A model generated the notes under the pieces. The model was not told the origin of the DNA. It did not search any database and saw only the letters and a list, made by a program, of their open reading frames with translations. Positions 33,093 to 43,727 of a DNA stretch of 64,000 nt are shown piece by piece (the stretch's first letter is position 1; every line of letters begins with the position of its first letter). Location of the stretch: assembly GCA_031772625.1 (NCBI GenBank), contig CM062819.1, forward strand, positions 824,703,003 to 824,767,002, in the 5' to 3' direction. Origin of the DNA: Pinus tabuliformis (taxonomy: Eukaryota; Streptophyta; Pinopsida; Pinales; Pinaceae). Position numbers and translations under genes: made by a program.

Positions 33093-35475
33093 TGTTAGCG
33101 CTTGAAATTTCACCTCAGGCTGAGAAAGGTAAACTTCAAGGCAACATCAAACCACTTAGCCTCGTAGCTAGCCCTACGGGGCAGGAGAGGGCTCTCTCCG
33201 GTCTATCTCAGTAAAGATCTTCAATGGGCGAGATGACCAATAGGAAAACACTGATTTTAGGCTAGTAAACTGATCAAGAGGTTTAAATTTGAGATTTTTA
33301 AAGTTTTGGTGGAAAATTGGGGAATGGCAATTTCGGGTGCAGGGATTGGACACAGTTTTCGCAGGGAGTTCTTTGGGGCGAGGTAGGAAACAGTATTGAT
33401 GCCTTTGATAGAGATGGATGGATGAGAATGACTGGTGAGGAGTTAAGGAGAGCAAGCAATAATCTTGAATTCCCCTTAAACAGTTGAAAATATTGATATC
33501 AAGCAAACTTAAAAGCAGAGCATGACAGTCATGAATTCTACTTTAACACTTCATTTGCCTAATTTGCAGAAGGAAAAGTAAGGAAATGATTCACATAACA
33601 CACTTACAAGTACAAAGAGAAACACACCATCAATACATGTAACCACAAGAATCCCAAAAAGGACTGCAAAACCCTGGTCTTCCTTTGCCAAAAATTGCAG
33701 AGATACAGTGAATAATACAATAAGAGCTTCTCCCTCAAGAGTCCAACCTTCCAACCTCTGAAAATGACTAAGAAAATACATAATATAGGCAAGTTAACAC
33801 CTTTCCTTGCCTCTAGGGGTCGAGCTCATCCTTCTAGGAGCTGTTTCAACCAATTCTAAACTGAGCACTAAAATCTAGGCAGTCAAAACAACTTGCCTCT
33901 ATAAGCTAGGAAACCAATTCATTCATTAAATTTTCACCTATTTCATGAATGAATCTTCTAGAAGAGATACATAAGTGTAAAAGTGTCATAAAATTACATC
34001 ATTTACAACAAGGAGGATAAAAATCAACTCCAAAAAGTCAAACATAGTCAAAACTGCGTTTTGCTGAGCTGTAGGCTGAAATCCTGAGCAATTTGCTTGA
34101 TGGGTCACGCGCCATTCCTGAACGGGTCGCACGCCTTTGATAGCACTTTTGGGGCACTTCCAGGTGTCCAAATGGGGCAAGAGTAGGCTTGTTGGAAAGT
34201 ACTGGATGTCTACTTTCCAACCCAAGTGGAATTTCTGAATTTGGTGGTCATTTCCCCCTCCAAAATTGCAATCTCCCAAGACTGCTTTCTGTGTGTCAAA
34301 AATGTGGCAGAAAGTCATTTTTTGCTTGATTTTTGACTTTCTGGAGGCCCAAAACTTCATAAAATCTCTTGGAAATGGGTGAGAATGTGTAACTTTTCAT
34401 GAAAAATCCATAAATGTTGAGTTTTCCTGGAACGGAGTAGCCAAATGAAAGGGTCGCGCGGGGGGTGAGACCCGTTGAGGGGACAAAACCTGTTTTTTGC
34501 CTGAAAAAACAAAAAATGACCCAAAATGCTCAAAATTTCTCGGAATTTGTGCTGGGGCTGAGCTATTTAGTGCCATGCTCCTTCAAGGAAGCCTCGGCCA
34601 AGATGTGGAGGGGGTCGGACCTTTTTCTTCGTTTTAGTGCCTTGGCCAACCTCCTTGGATCTAGCGATTGCAATTTTGACATTTCTCTAAAACCATGACA
34701 CCTGTGCAAAGAGTGAAGGAGGTTTTTCTTCTTTGGCATGTTATGGACAAAAACCTCTCTCAGTTTTCCAAAATTCATCTTTTATTGATCTATAACATCA
34801 TTTGAGTGCGACTTGTCCCGATGTGTGAAACAAGGAATTTTGTCGAAATGGAGCGAAATGAAGGAGATAGGGGCTTCTAAATTCTTGGGGAAATTTTTGG
34901 GAGTGGGGAGGGATGTTAGGAAGCAGGGGAAAGTGGAATCTCAGAGATTGAGCCAGGGGAAGGGGTCAAAAAGGGCAAAACACAGGCCCAACCTAGAAAA
35001 TTGCGAGGTTGTAGCTAGAAACTAGGGTTTGTGCAAAAATGAGGAATTTGGGGGATCTCGGTGATGGGAAGCATTTGATAAGGTACATGAAGGATAGGGA
35101 AGGTGTATGAACATCAGGATACAATTTTCGCTAATGATTTGACTGTCCAAGAGAAATTAGCTTTCAAAACCCTAGGAGAGGGAAATGACCTTGCCTAGGT
35201 GCAACTGAAGCATGAACAAGATGTAAAATGACTCATTAGACACTGACATGATATTGAAAACCCTATGAATGATGATAAACCCAGCTGAATGGTGACATGG
35301 ACCGACATTTGGACAACTTTAGAAGGAGTGAAAGCAAACCCTAGACCTAATGCCTAGTGACCAAATTTTGCTTGAAAACTCTTTGAAATGACAAAATTTG
35401 ACTTGGAAACTCTGAGACCACTTTGTAAGAGCATATTTGATCACTGGAGGAAGGCTGGAAAGACTGACACTAACA
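33093..35475 (-). repeat. Element D 3' LTR
   Basis: 2383 bp, collinear with 38239-40624 and only slightly diverged. Its 3' half (element orientation) is homologous to the 3' part of the E LTR, but its first third (U3) is unrelated to that of E. Confidence 0.93.
34563..34725 (-). pseudogene. 3' remnant of the LTR-borne reading frame (D 3' LTR)
   Basis: The minus-strand frame ends with KKKNLLHSLHRC..., RRLAKALKRRKRSDPL and HILAEASLKEHGTK. This matches the C-terminus of the 483-codon LTR frame of element E (NKDLLRHMKNN..., RRLSKALKQQKKPDPL, QILAEASLVGQHT). Only about the last 55 codons are recognisable. An in-frame Met at 34778 gives a 71-codon frame in D. Confidence 0.75.
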
Positions 35476-35743
35476 TTGGCTCCAATGGGGATGGTAGCTC
35501 CTTGGAGGTGCCAAGAACCGCAAATCTCTGTAAGAGCTAGACAGTGCCTTCATCTATTGGGCAATGGAGTCAAAAACTCAAGCTGCAATGCATGACTGAA
35601 AACTGATGACTTGACAACACAAATTGACTCTCACTCAACTAAAAACTGACTCAATACTTAAACACAACCGACAAACTGAAAATGATGCTCAAGTTTGAGC
35701 TTATTCATCAAAACCTACTCTAACAGTTTCATTCATCACCTGA

Positions 35744-37696
35744 TCAAGTGAAATGAAACAACCAATGCAACCAAGTAAGTATCCCGTCTGCTGTTCGAAT
35801 TCTCCGCAAGTGCTCACTTATGAACAACAAAAGAGAACTACTGAAAGGCAACTCCCATGACAACTTAGAAACAGATCCGTTGAATGATATGAATTCTCTA
35901 TCCACCTCCAAAAACACTGCATAAGGATCATGAAATTCAAGCACACTGGAACTTAGCTCATCCAATGGATTTCTCTTCTCCTCATACCATGAATGCAAAC
36001 TTTGATCTGAGCCTTGTGACGAGACCTCTGCTAAAAATGACAAAGAAACCGGCTGTCGGATCAAATTCATATCAGCACATGTTTCAAGCTCACATATAGT
36101 CAATGGAGAAAGACTTTGATTGCAAACCTCATCCAAAACATCAGCTATTGGATCATGAAAAACTTGAAAAGACTGCTGCAATCCCATTTCTATTGGTTCC
36201 ATTGTGATTACATGATTGCCTACATGCTGCTCATTCTTCACTGAAGATGGACTATGCAAACTTCCCTTCAAATACTGAAATGATTCAAAACAGAATGGTA
36301 GGGAGTCACCTTGAATCATTAAATCATGTGTGTCCACTTCCAAGTCTTCAACTGCAACTTGACAATCAATGGCTTTTGGGGGTTGAAAATCTGAATATGA
36401 GAAGTCTTGAACAAAATTTTCATTGCTCTCAAGATGATTCAAATCAAGACTTGCTGACATTTGATTTCTGATTGCATGGTAGTTATCTCTGATGAACTGA
36501 AACGAATCAAAACAAAAAGGCAAAGATCCTTCACTTACTTCAAACTTTGCTGCTCTTTCCTCGTCACTGTCATAGCTGATATGTGATGGCCGAACATTGT
36601 ATTCGAGCTGCTGAAAATGAACTTCCTCCTCCCACAAACTAGCTGCCGATTTGTCTGCAAGATTAGCTTTTGTTTGGAGAACATAATTATCGTCATACTG
36701 ATCAAACTGAGGCAAATCATCAGTATAAAACACATCATCAAGCATACATGTCATATCAACAGTTCTTTCTTCTTCACAATGATCTATAAAACAATCACTA
36801 TGACAACTGGGATCAGAAACAAAATGTTTTGGATCAGCAACTTGTTCTTCTTCAATCAGCGAGCCATGAGCTTGAACATCATAATCATTCCTTGCGTTGA
36901 TCTTGTCCATCATCTTTTCCACTGCACTTACCAAAATGTCAAGCTTTACCTCTAGAGATGTTGATTCGGCCGGATCTATGTTTTTCATCTCTTCTTCCTT
37001 CAACCTTGCTCGTCGGATCAGAAGATGTGACTCTACATTTACTGCACTGTTTTGCATCTCATGAAGCGTTGCAATATCCCTTTCTTTCAGCTGAAACTCC
37101 ATCTCCGGATCAAAGGCACCCGGATAGTGCAAGAGAGTAGATCTAGGAGGAGGCCTTATATCAACTGGCATCGAATAATAAACTTGGTTAAATCTGGCTG
37201 AAAACTGTTGTACTGTCTCCCCTGGCAATCTTTTCAGCTGGTTATACTCTTCTACAATCAAGAAAAGGTTCTGCCCGATCATCCACCTGTCGAGGAAAAC
37301 TTTGATGAACTGCCGAAAATCTGAAATGCTTGCATCAGGCAGGGCTTTGAACCAACTCTTCACTTTGGCTTGCAAAGAAAGAGCAAAAAGCCTTATACTA
37401 ACATCTTCTTCATCAACTTCAAAAAGATCTAGAAAATTCTCAACATTCTGCACATGTTGCTCAGCGTTGACATTCTTACTTTCACCGTCAAACCTTGGCA
37501 AGTATAGATCATAGTTTTTGGGGAAAGCATGAAGAACAGGAGGTAAAACAAGAGGTTTATACCGATCTGGGATTTTACAAGGGGTAGGGGTATGTACAGT
37601 AGGTATAGAATTAGTCTTGGTTGCTTGGGGCTCATCAATTTGAAGATGGTCATCACAAAATTCGGAAAAAAGGATCCTGATCAAGCTCAAAGGCAT
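35744..37696 (-). CDS. Gag-like polyprotein of element D, gag core plus long C-terminal tail, no pol
   Basis: A 650-codon frame. Residues ~60-200 hold the retrotransposon gag core: LYLPRFDGESKNVNAEQHV, RLFALSLQAKVKSWFKALP, FRQFIKVFLDRWMIG and EEYNQLKRLPGETVQQFSAR. After an acidic middle region there is no zinc knuckle, protease or RT. Instead a tail of about 350 residues contains two copies of a motif, GSLPFCFDSFQFIRDN and DSLPFCFESFQYLKGS, and ends EFHDPYAVFLEVDREF...GILTWLHWLFHF. A related tail (GFHDPMATYMEMFFSL...LLEWLIWHFI) survives in element E. An upstream 137-codon frame (37653-38066) overlaps its start in another phase and is probably the true N-terminus, separated by one frameshift near 37670. 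Confidence 0.8.
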   Translation of the reverse strand: MPLSLIRILFSEFCDDHLQIDEPQATKTNSIPTVHTPTPCKIPDRYKPLVLPPVLHAFPKNYDLYLPRFDGESKNVNAEQHVQNVENFLDLFEVDEEDVSIRLFALSLQAKVKSWFKALPDASISDFRQFIKVFLDRWMIGQNLFLIVEEYNQLKRLPGETVQQFSARFNQVYYSMPVDIRPPPRSTLLHYPGAFDPEMEFQLKERDIATLHEMQNSAVNVESHLLIRRARLKEEEMKNIDPAESTSLEVKLDILVSAVEKMMDKINARNDYDVQAHGSLIEEEQVADPKHFVSDPSCHSDCFIDHCEEERTVDMTCMLDDVFYTDDLPQFDQYDDNYVLQTKANLADKSAASLWEEEVHFQQLEYNVRPSHISYDSDEERAAKFEVSEGSLPFCFDSFQFIRDNYHAIRNQMSASLDLNHLESNENFVQDFSYSDFQPPKAIDCQVAVEDLEVDTHDLMIQGDSLPFCFESFQYLKGSLHSPSSVKNEQHVGNHVITMEPIEMGLQQSFQVFHDPIADVLDEVCNQSLSPLTICELETCADMNLIRQPVSLSFLAEVSSQGSDQSLHSWYEEKRNPLDELSSSVLEFHDPYAVFLEVDREFISFNGSVSKLSWELPFSSSLLLFISEHLRRIRTADGILTWLHWLFHFT

Positions 37697-38066
37697 GCAA
37701 ATCTTTGGTATTCACAATCTTCAAAGGGAAAGAATCAACTGCAGGCCGAGGATCTCTTCTCAAATACAGTATACTTTGCAAAGCCTTCTTGACATTCTTG
37801 GGAAAAGAGAAGAAATAATTTATGACAAAGAACAAAATGTCTTGGATGAAATTCCAACTTGAATACCTGATCTGTCCATGTTGTCCTTTCATGTTTTTGT
37901 TGGTCGGGATCATCCTCCAGTGGAGTCTTTGGATCTGATCTCGAAAATGATTTAGAGTCGCCAAGTGAATGATTTCAGCCTTTTCAGTGTCTGATCGTTG
38001 TCCACCATCAACAATCATATCTGAACTTGATACATGTACTAGGGTAATTAACAAGTTAGATGTCAC
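37653..38066 (-). pseudogene. N-terminal part of the element D Gag, in a shifted frame
   Basis: A 137-codon frame beginning near the PBS. It contains DGGQRSDTEKAEIIHLATL, which matches the beginning of the E interior (DGGQQSDTYEG, NIHLATPTR), then a helical segment and LRRDPRPAVDSFPLKIV. It overlaps the 650-codon frame by 44 bp in a different phase. Joining them would need one base change near 37670, or programmed frameshifting. Confidence 0.55.
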
Positions 38067-38238
38067 GTTTACAAGCTAGACCGGAGATTGACTGAAGCAG
38101 CGTTTATCTACTTCCGCTAATGCAAAGCAAAAGCGTTTCGAAGGCTACCTGGCATAACTTCAGGCTCCGTCTGTAGCTTATAAAACAAATGACATCAACA
38201 GTCAAACCATTTGTTCTTTCCCAGTATGGTCGCCAATA

Positions 38239-40624
38239 TGTTAGCACTTGAAATTTCACCTCAGGCTAAGAAAGGTAAACTTCAAGGCAACATCAAACCA
38301 CTTAGCCTCGTAGCTAGCCCTACGGGGCAGGAGAGGGCTCTCTCCGGTCTATCTCAGTAAAGATCTTCAATGGGCGAGATGACCAATAGGAAAACACTGA
38401 TTTTAGGCTAGTAAACTGATCAAGAGGTTTAAATTTGAGATTTTTAGGGTTTTTGGTGGAAAATTGGGGAATGGCAATTTCGGGTGCGGGGATTGGACAC
38501 AGTTTTCGCAGGGAGTTCTTTGGGGCGAGGTAGGAAACAGTATTGATGCCTTTGATAGAGATGGATGGATGAGAATGACTGGTGAGGAGTTAAGGAGAGC
38601 AAGCAATAACCTTGAATTCCCCTTAAACAGTTGAAACCATTGATATCAAACAAACTTAAAAGCAGAGCATGACAGTCATGAATTCTACTTTAACACTTCA
38701 TTTGCCTAATTTGCAGAAGGAAAAGTAAGGAAATGATTCACATAACACACTTACAAGTACAAAGAGAAACACACCATCAATACATGTAACCACAAGAATC
38801 CCAAAAAGGACTGCAAAACCCTGGTCTTCCTTTGCCAAAAATTGCAGAGATACAGTGAATAATACAATAAGAGCTTCTCCCTCAAGAGTCCAACCTTCCA
38901 ACCTCTGAAAATGACTAAGAAAATACATAATATAGGCAAGCTAACACCTTTCCTTGCCTCTAGGGGTCGAGCTCATCCTTCTAGGAGTTGTTTCAACCAA
39001 TTCTAAACTGAGCACTAAAATCTAGGCAGTCAAAACAACTTGCCTCTATAAGCTAGGAAACCAATTCATTCATTAAATTTTCACCTATTTCATGAATGAA
39101 TCTTCTAGAAGAGATACATAAGTGTAAAAGTGTCATAAAATTACATCATTTACAACAAGGAGGATAAAAATCAACTCCAAAAAGTCAAACATAGTCAAAA
39201 CTGCGTTTTGCTGAGCTGTAGGCTGAAATCCTGAGCAATTTGCCTGATGGGTCGCGCGCCATTCCTAAACGGGTCGTGCGCCTTTGAGAGCACTTTTGGG
39301 GCACTTCCAGGTGTCCAAATTGGGCAAGAGTAGGCTTGTTGGAAAGGTCTAGATGTCAAATTTCCAATCCAAGTGGAATTTCTGCATTTGGTGGTCATTT
39401 TCCCCTCCAAAATTGCATTCTCCCAAGACTGCTTTCTGTGTGTCAAAAATGTGGCAGAAAGTCATTTTTTGCTTGTTTTTTGACTTTCTGGAGGCCCAAA
39501 ACTTCATAAAATCTCTTGGAAATGGGTGAGAATGTGTAAAATTTCATGAAAAATCTAAAAATGCTGAGTTTTCTCGGAACGGAGTAGCCAAATGAAAGGG
39601 TCGCGCGGGGGGTGAGACCCGTTGAGGGGACAAAACCTGTTTTTTGCCTGAAAAAACCAAAAATGACCCAAAATGCTCAAAATTTCTTGGAATTTGTGCT
39701 GCGGCTAAGCTATTTAGTGCCAAGCTCCTTCAAGGAAGCCTCGGCCAAGATGTGGAGGGGGTCGGACCTTTTTCTTCGTTTTAGTGCCTTGGCCAACCTC
39801 CTTGGATATAGCGATTGCAATTTTGACATTTCTCTAAAACCATGACACCTGTGCAAAAAGTGAAGGAGGTTTTTCTTCTTTGGCATGTTATGGAAAAAAA
39901 CCTCTCTCAGTTTTCCAAAATTCATCTTTTATTGATCTGGAACATCATTTGAGTGCGACTTGTCCCGATGTGTGAAACAAGGAATTTTGTCGAAATGGAG
40001 CGAAATGAAGGGGATAAGGGGCTTCTAAATTCTTGGGAAAATTTTTGGGAGTGGGGAGGGATGTTAGGAAGCAGGGGAAAGTGGAATCTCAGATATTGAG
40101 CGAGGGGAAGGGGTCCAAAAGGGAAAAACACAGGCCCAACCTAGAAAATTGCCAGGTTGTAGCTAGAAACTAGGGTTTGTGCAAAAATGAGGAATTTGGG
40201 GGATCTCAGTGATGGGAAGCATTTGATAAGGTACATGAAGGATAGGGGAAGGTGTATGAACATCAGGATACAAGTTTCGCTAATGATTTGACTGTCCAAG
40301 AGAAATTAGCTTTCAAAACCCTAGGAGAGGGAAATGACCTTGCCTAGGTGCAACTGAAGCATGAACAAGATGTAAAATGACTCATTAGACACTGACATGA
40401 TAATGAAAACCATATGAATGATGATAAACTCAGCTGAATGGTGACATGGACCGACATTTGGACAACTTTAGAAGGAGTGAAAGCAAACCCTAGACCTAAT
40501 GCCTAGTGACCAAATTTTGCTTGAAAACTCTTTGAAATGACAAAATTTGACTTGGAAACTCTGAGACCACTTTGTAAGAGCATATTTGATCACTGGAGGA
40601 AGGCTGGAAAGACTGAAACTAACA
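38239..40624 (-). repeat. Element D 5' LTR
   Basis: 2386 bp, starting TGTTAGTTTCAGTC at 40624 on the minus strand and ending GCTAACA at 38239, directly before the PBS (revcomp of about 38221-38236). Confidence 0.93.
39710..39872 (-). pseudogene. 3' remnant of the LTR-borne reading frame (D 5' LTR)
   Basis: Same remnant as at 34563-34725: RRLAKALKRRKRSDPL followed by HILAEASLKELGTK. It is kept open in both LTRs of D. Confidence 0.7.
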
Positions 40625-41005
40625 CATCTGACATGGTATGTTTGCAAGGAGAATAATATCATAGATGATGAGCAAAATTGTGGATTATAGTTCACATGAC
40701 TCTCCTTATAGATCAGCTGAGGAGCGAGGGGATGAGTGCTATTATGATGTTGCAGATACATTGAGAAGCTTAAAGGCAAAAATCATAATGACAAGATAAT
40801 CCAATCATAGGAAAGGCTTACCAAGGCTCAGGAAAAGCAAGCGGAGCTCAATACAATCAACCTTCAAAGTTTATCATATTTGCAAAGGCAAGGAAAACCA
40901 AGAATCAGTTATGGACAGGGGGAAAGCACTAATGGGGCTTATGGTAGCAGGTCTCAATCATGTCACATGTTGAACATGGATGACACAATCATAGGTGGCA
41001 GATAG

Positions 41006-41749
41006 ATGGATACACCCAACATGAGAGGTGCTTATGAGTTTCATTCTAGTTTTGGGTCAAATAGACACCATGATCATCATCGCTATTATCCTTACAGGAG
41101 GAATGATAGAGGGTACTTTCCAGATGATTTTAAGAAATCCAATCCTTCTATATTTGATGGAGAATTAAAGAAACCAGAAGATGCCAAAGCATGGATGCTT
41201 GGGATGAAGAAGTTCTTTGAATTGCATGGCTATATAGAGAATATGAAAGGCGGGATAATTATTTTTAGTCTTAAGGGGAAGGCAGATATCTGGTGGGAAG
41301 ATGTGAAGCATGTCAGAGGCATAAGGATAGAGGAGTTGACTTGGCATGATTTCAAAAGACTCTTTAGGAAGAAGTACTTGTCAGAGAGGTATTATGATGG
41401 AAAAGCTAAGGAGTTCTATGAATTGAAGATGGGGAATATGACAGACGAAGAGTACATGACTAAGTTTCTGGAGTTGGTGAGATATGTGATATATATTAAG
41501 GATGAGAAGACAAAGGTTCAAAGGTTCATCAATGGACTGCCATTCAAATTCAAGGATCAAATTGAGTATGATGAGCCTCGGTTATTGGAGGAATTCATCA
41601 GGAAGTTGAAGCACTATTATGAGCAGTCAAAGTGTAAGATTGAGCCTAAGCTTGATTGGAAAGGTAATGACAAGACCAAGGGAAAATGGCCTCTGAAGCA
41701 GGAAAGGCCTCAAGATGCAGGTGAGGAAAAAAAATGTGTCTCCTTATAA
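41006..41749 (+). pseudogene. Element A Gag (matrix/capsid part)
   Basis: A 247-codon frame with the gypsy gag core: NPSIFDGELKKPEDAKAWML, KKFFELHGYIENMKGGIIIF, LKGKADIWWEDVKHVRG, WHDFKRLFRKKYLSERYY and FYELKMGNMTDEEYMTKFLE. It lies behind the leader that is split by element D. The frame is lost before the zinc knuckle, which is read in another phase from 41715. It would assemble the particle. The long surviving frame compared with pol may be chance. Confidence 0.82.
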
Positions 41750-42160
41750 GAAGTTTAATGCAGTTAAGAAGGGACATGGACCTCAGCCTAAAGAGCAGCA
41801 GAATAAAGGTAGTGGTAGGGAATTGTTGCAGTGTTGGATTTGTGGTAAGAATAATCATAATAAATATTTTTTGTCATACCAGGGTGGTAGACTGTAGATC
41901 TAAAATCCTCAAGAGGTGCATACAGTTGGGGATGTTTGTAAGAGAATTCCTCATATTTATGAAACATTTTTTAACAAGCAGTCAGATTACCAGGCATCCA
42001 TTATTGAGATGGAAGGTAAGCTGTGTGATCGAGTTGTTTCCATTTTGATTGACCCTGGATCTAATTATAGTTATGCTAATCTTGACATGGTGGATAAGTG
42101 TGGCTTGAGAAAAGTAATGCGGGCAAAATCTTGGTTGGTGTAGTTTGCTACAAGGATCAA
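41715..42160 (+). pseudogene. Element A zinc knuckle and aspartic protease
   Basis: The CCHC-like CWICGKNNHNKYF has Phe where the last Cys is expected. About 40 codons on, in the same phase, a GKLCDRVVSILIDPGSNYSY segment gives the protease active-site region (usual pattern ali DSGAsh.f; here D-P-G-S), followed by a 'D..GL' strand. The C-terminal 'vilGmDWL' occurs near 42270 as VILGMD followed by a stop. A frame change separates it from gag. Confidence 0.72.
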
Positions 42161-42432
42161 GAAAAGAGTTCATAATTGGGTGAGAGCTTGTGCATTTGAG
42201 TTTAATGGTATGCCTACATCAGCACATCTAAATGTGCTACCATTGGATTCATACAATGTGATTTTGGGCATGGATTGATTGCACCTCCACAAGACTAAGG
42301 TAGATTCTTACGAGAAGACTATTTAATGCTTGGACGATGATGGAGAGAAGAGAATTTTACAAGGTAAGAAGAAGCCTACATTAGTGATGATAGTTACAGA
42401 TATGCAAGCAAAGTGAAATTGTAGAAAAGGGT

Positions 42433-43727
42433 GTGTATTATTTGAAGTTGTATCTTGTTTTGCAGCAGTTTCAGGATGCGTTTCTATCAGAGATTTCAGA
42501 GTTATCACCTCATAGGGAAGTGGATTTCCCTATTGAGTTGGTATCAGGAGCAACAACAACATCAAAGGCATCTTATAGGATGAGAACTCCAGAGGTTGTG
42601 GAATTGAAGTTGCAGCTTAAGGAAATTATTGATAAGGGATACATTAGGCCAAGTGTGTTGCCTTGGGGTGCACCAGTGTTATTTGTAAAGTAGAAGAATG
42701 ATGCTCTCAGGTTGTGCATTAATTATAGGTAGTTGAACAAGGTGACAATCAAGAACAAGTATCCTTTGCAGTGGATTGATGACTTGTTTGATCAATTGAA
42801 GGGAGCAACAATGTTCTCAAAGATTGACTTGAGATCAAGATATGATCAGGTACGCATCAAAGAAGAGGACATCTACAATACCACATTCCATAAGAGGTAT
42901 GGGAATTATGAGTTTGTGGTGGTTCCCTTTGGTCTCACTAATGCTCCAGCTACTTTCATGTGTTTGATGAATAGTGTGTTGTGTCCTTATCTAGACAAGT
43001 TTGTCATAGTATTTAGTGATGACATATTGATATATTCTAAGAATGAGAAAGAGCATGCAGAGCACCTGACAATAGTGTTAAACACAAAACTCTACAACAG
43101 GTCATTCCTCCCCTATCCAAAACCATCCTCACCTGTATGGATTCACTATTTAACAGTATTAAGATTGTTGAGAGAGCATCATTTATATGCCAAGCTTAGC
43201 AAGTTCAGTTTTTGTTAGACACAAGTTCATTACTTGGGACAGGTTGTTTCCAAGGAAAGTATAGTAGTGGACCAAGAAAAGATCAGAGTTATCATAGAGT
43301 GGCCAGCTCCTAGGAATGTGGATGAGGTCATATCATTCATGGGATTAACATGTTATTACATTAGGTTCATTAAGACTTTCTCATGGATTGCCTATCCTAT
43401 TACATCATTGCAGTGGAAAGGAAAGACGTTTGAATGGATTGAGGAGTGTGCAACTAGTTTTGAACAGTTGAAGCATTTTCTTACAAATGCTCCAGTCTTG
43501 AAGATTGAATATCGTGATAAGGAGTTTGTGGTTTGTATAGATGCTTGCAAGATAGGATTTGGGGGACTCTTGATGTAGGAAGGATAGGAAGTATGCTACG
43601 AGTCAAGGAAATTGAATGAGCATGCGAATAACTATGTGACTCATGATATTGAGTTGGCAGATATTATTCATGCCTTGAAGATGTGGACACAAAGTCTTCT
43701 TAGGAGAAGGTTCATTCTGATGAGTGA
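42433..43727 (+). pseudogene. Element A reverse transcriptase and RNase H, interrupted by element B
   Basis: One phase with in-frame stops. FPIELVSGATTTSKASYRM and LKEIIDKGYIRPSVLPWGAP start the [18 protein letters not shown] and [18 protein letters not shown] follow, then the catalytic box as [12 protein letters not shown] (F-S-D-D for the usual Y-x-D-D). RNase H starts near 43520 with CIDACKIGFGG and runs to RRFILMSD, where element B is inserted; it resumes at 49685. Several stops stand where Gln or Trp is expected (for example after LFVK, before LNKV, after LLM). An extra ~80-bp segment lies at about 43080-43160. Confidence 0.88.

Larger units (their letters stand above)
33093..40624 (-). 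mobile_element. Element D: Tat/Ogre-like LTR retrotransposon with a long gag-only frame
   Basis: LTRs at 33093-35475 and 38239-40624 (TGTTAG...TAACA) and target duplication CATCT (33088-33092 and 40625-40629). On the minus strand the right LTR is followed by the PBS TGGCGACCATACTGGG, similar to the tRNA-Arg-type sites I recall from Tat/Ogre elements. The 2.76-kb interior carries one 650-codon gag-like frame and no pol. The PBS, the gag start, the gag C-terminal tail and the segment before the 3' LTR (including CCATCCCCATTGGAGCCAA) are all shared with element E. It is inserted in the leader of element A. Confidence 0.93.

Noticed and set aside
33551..33781. 76-codon frame identical in both D LTRs (also 38698-38928)
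   Set aside because: It contains a hydrophobic stretch, but the matching region of the E LTR does not keep the frame; probably R/U5 non-coding sequence.
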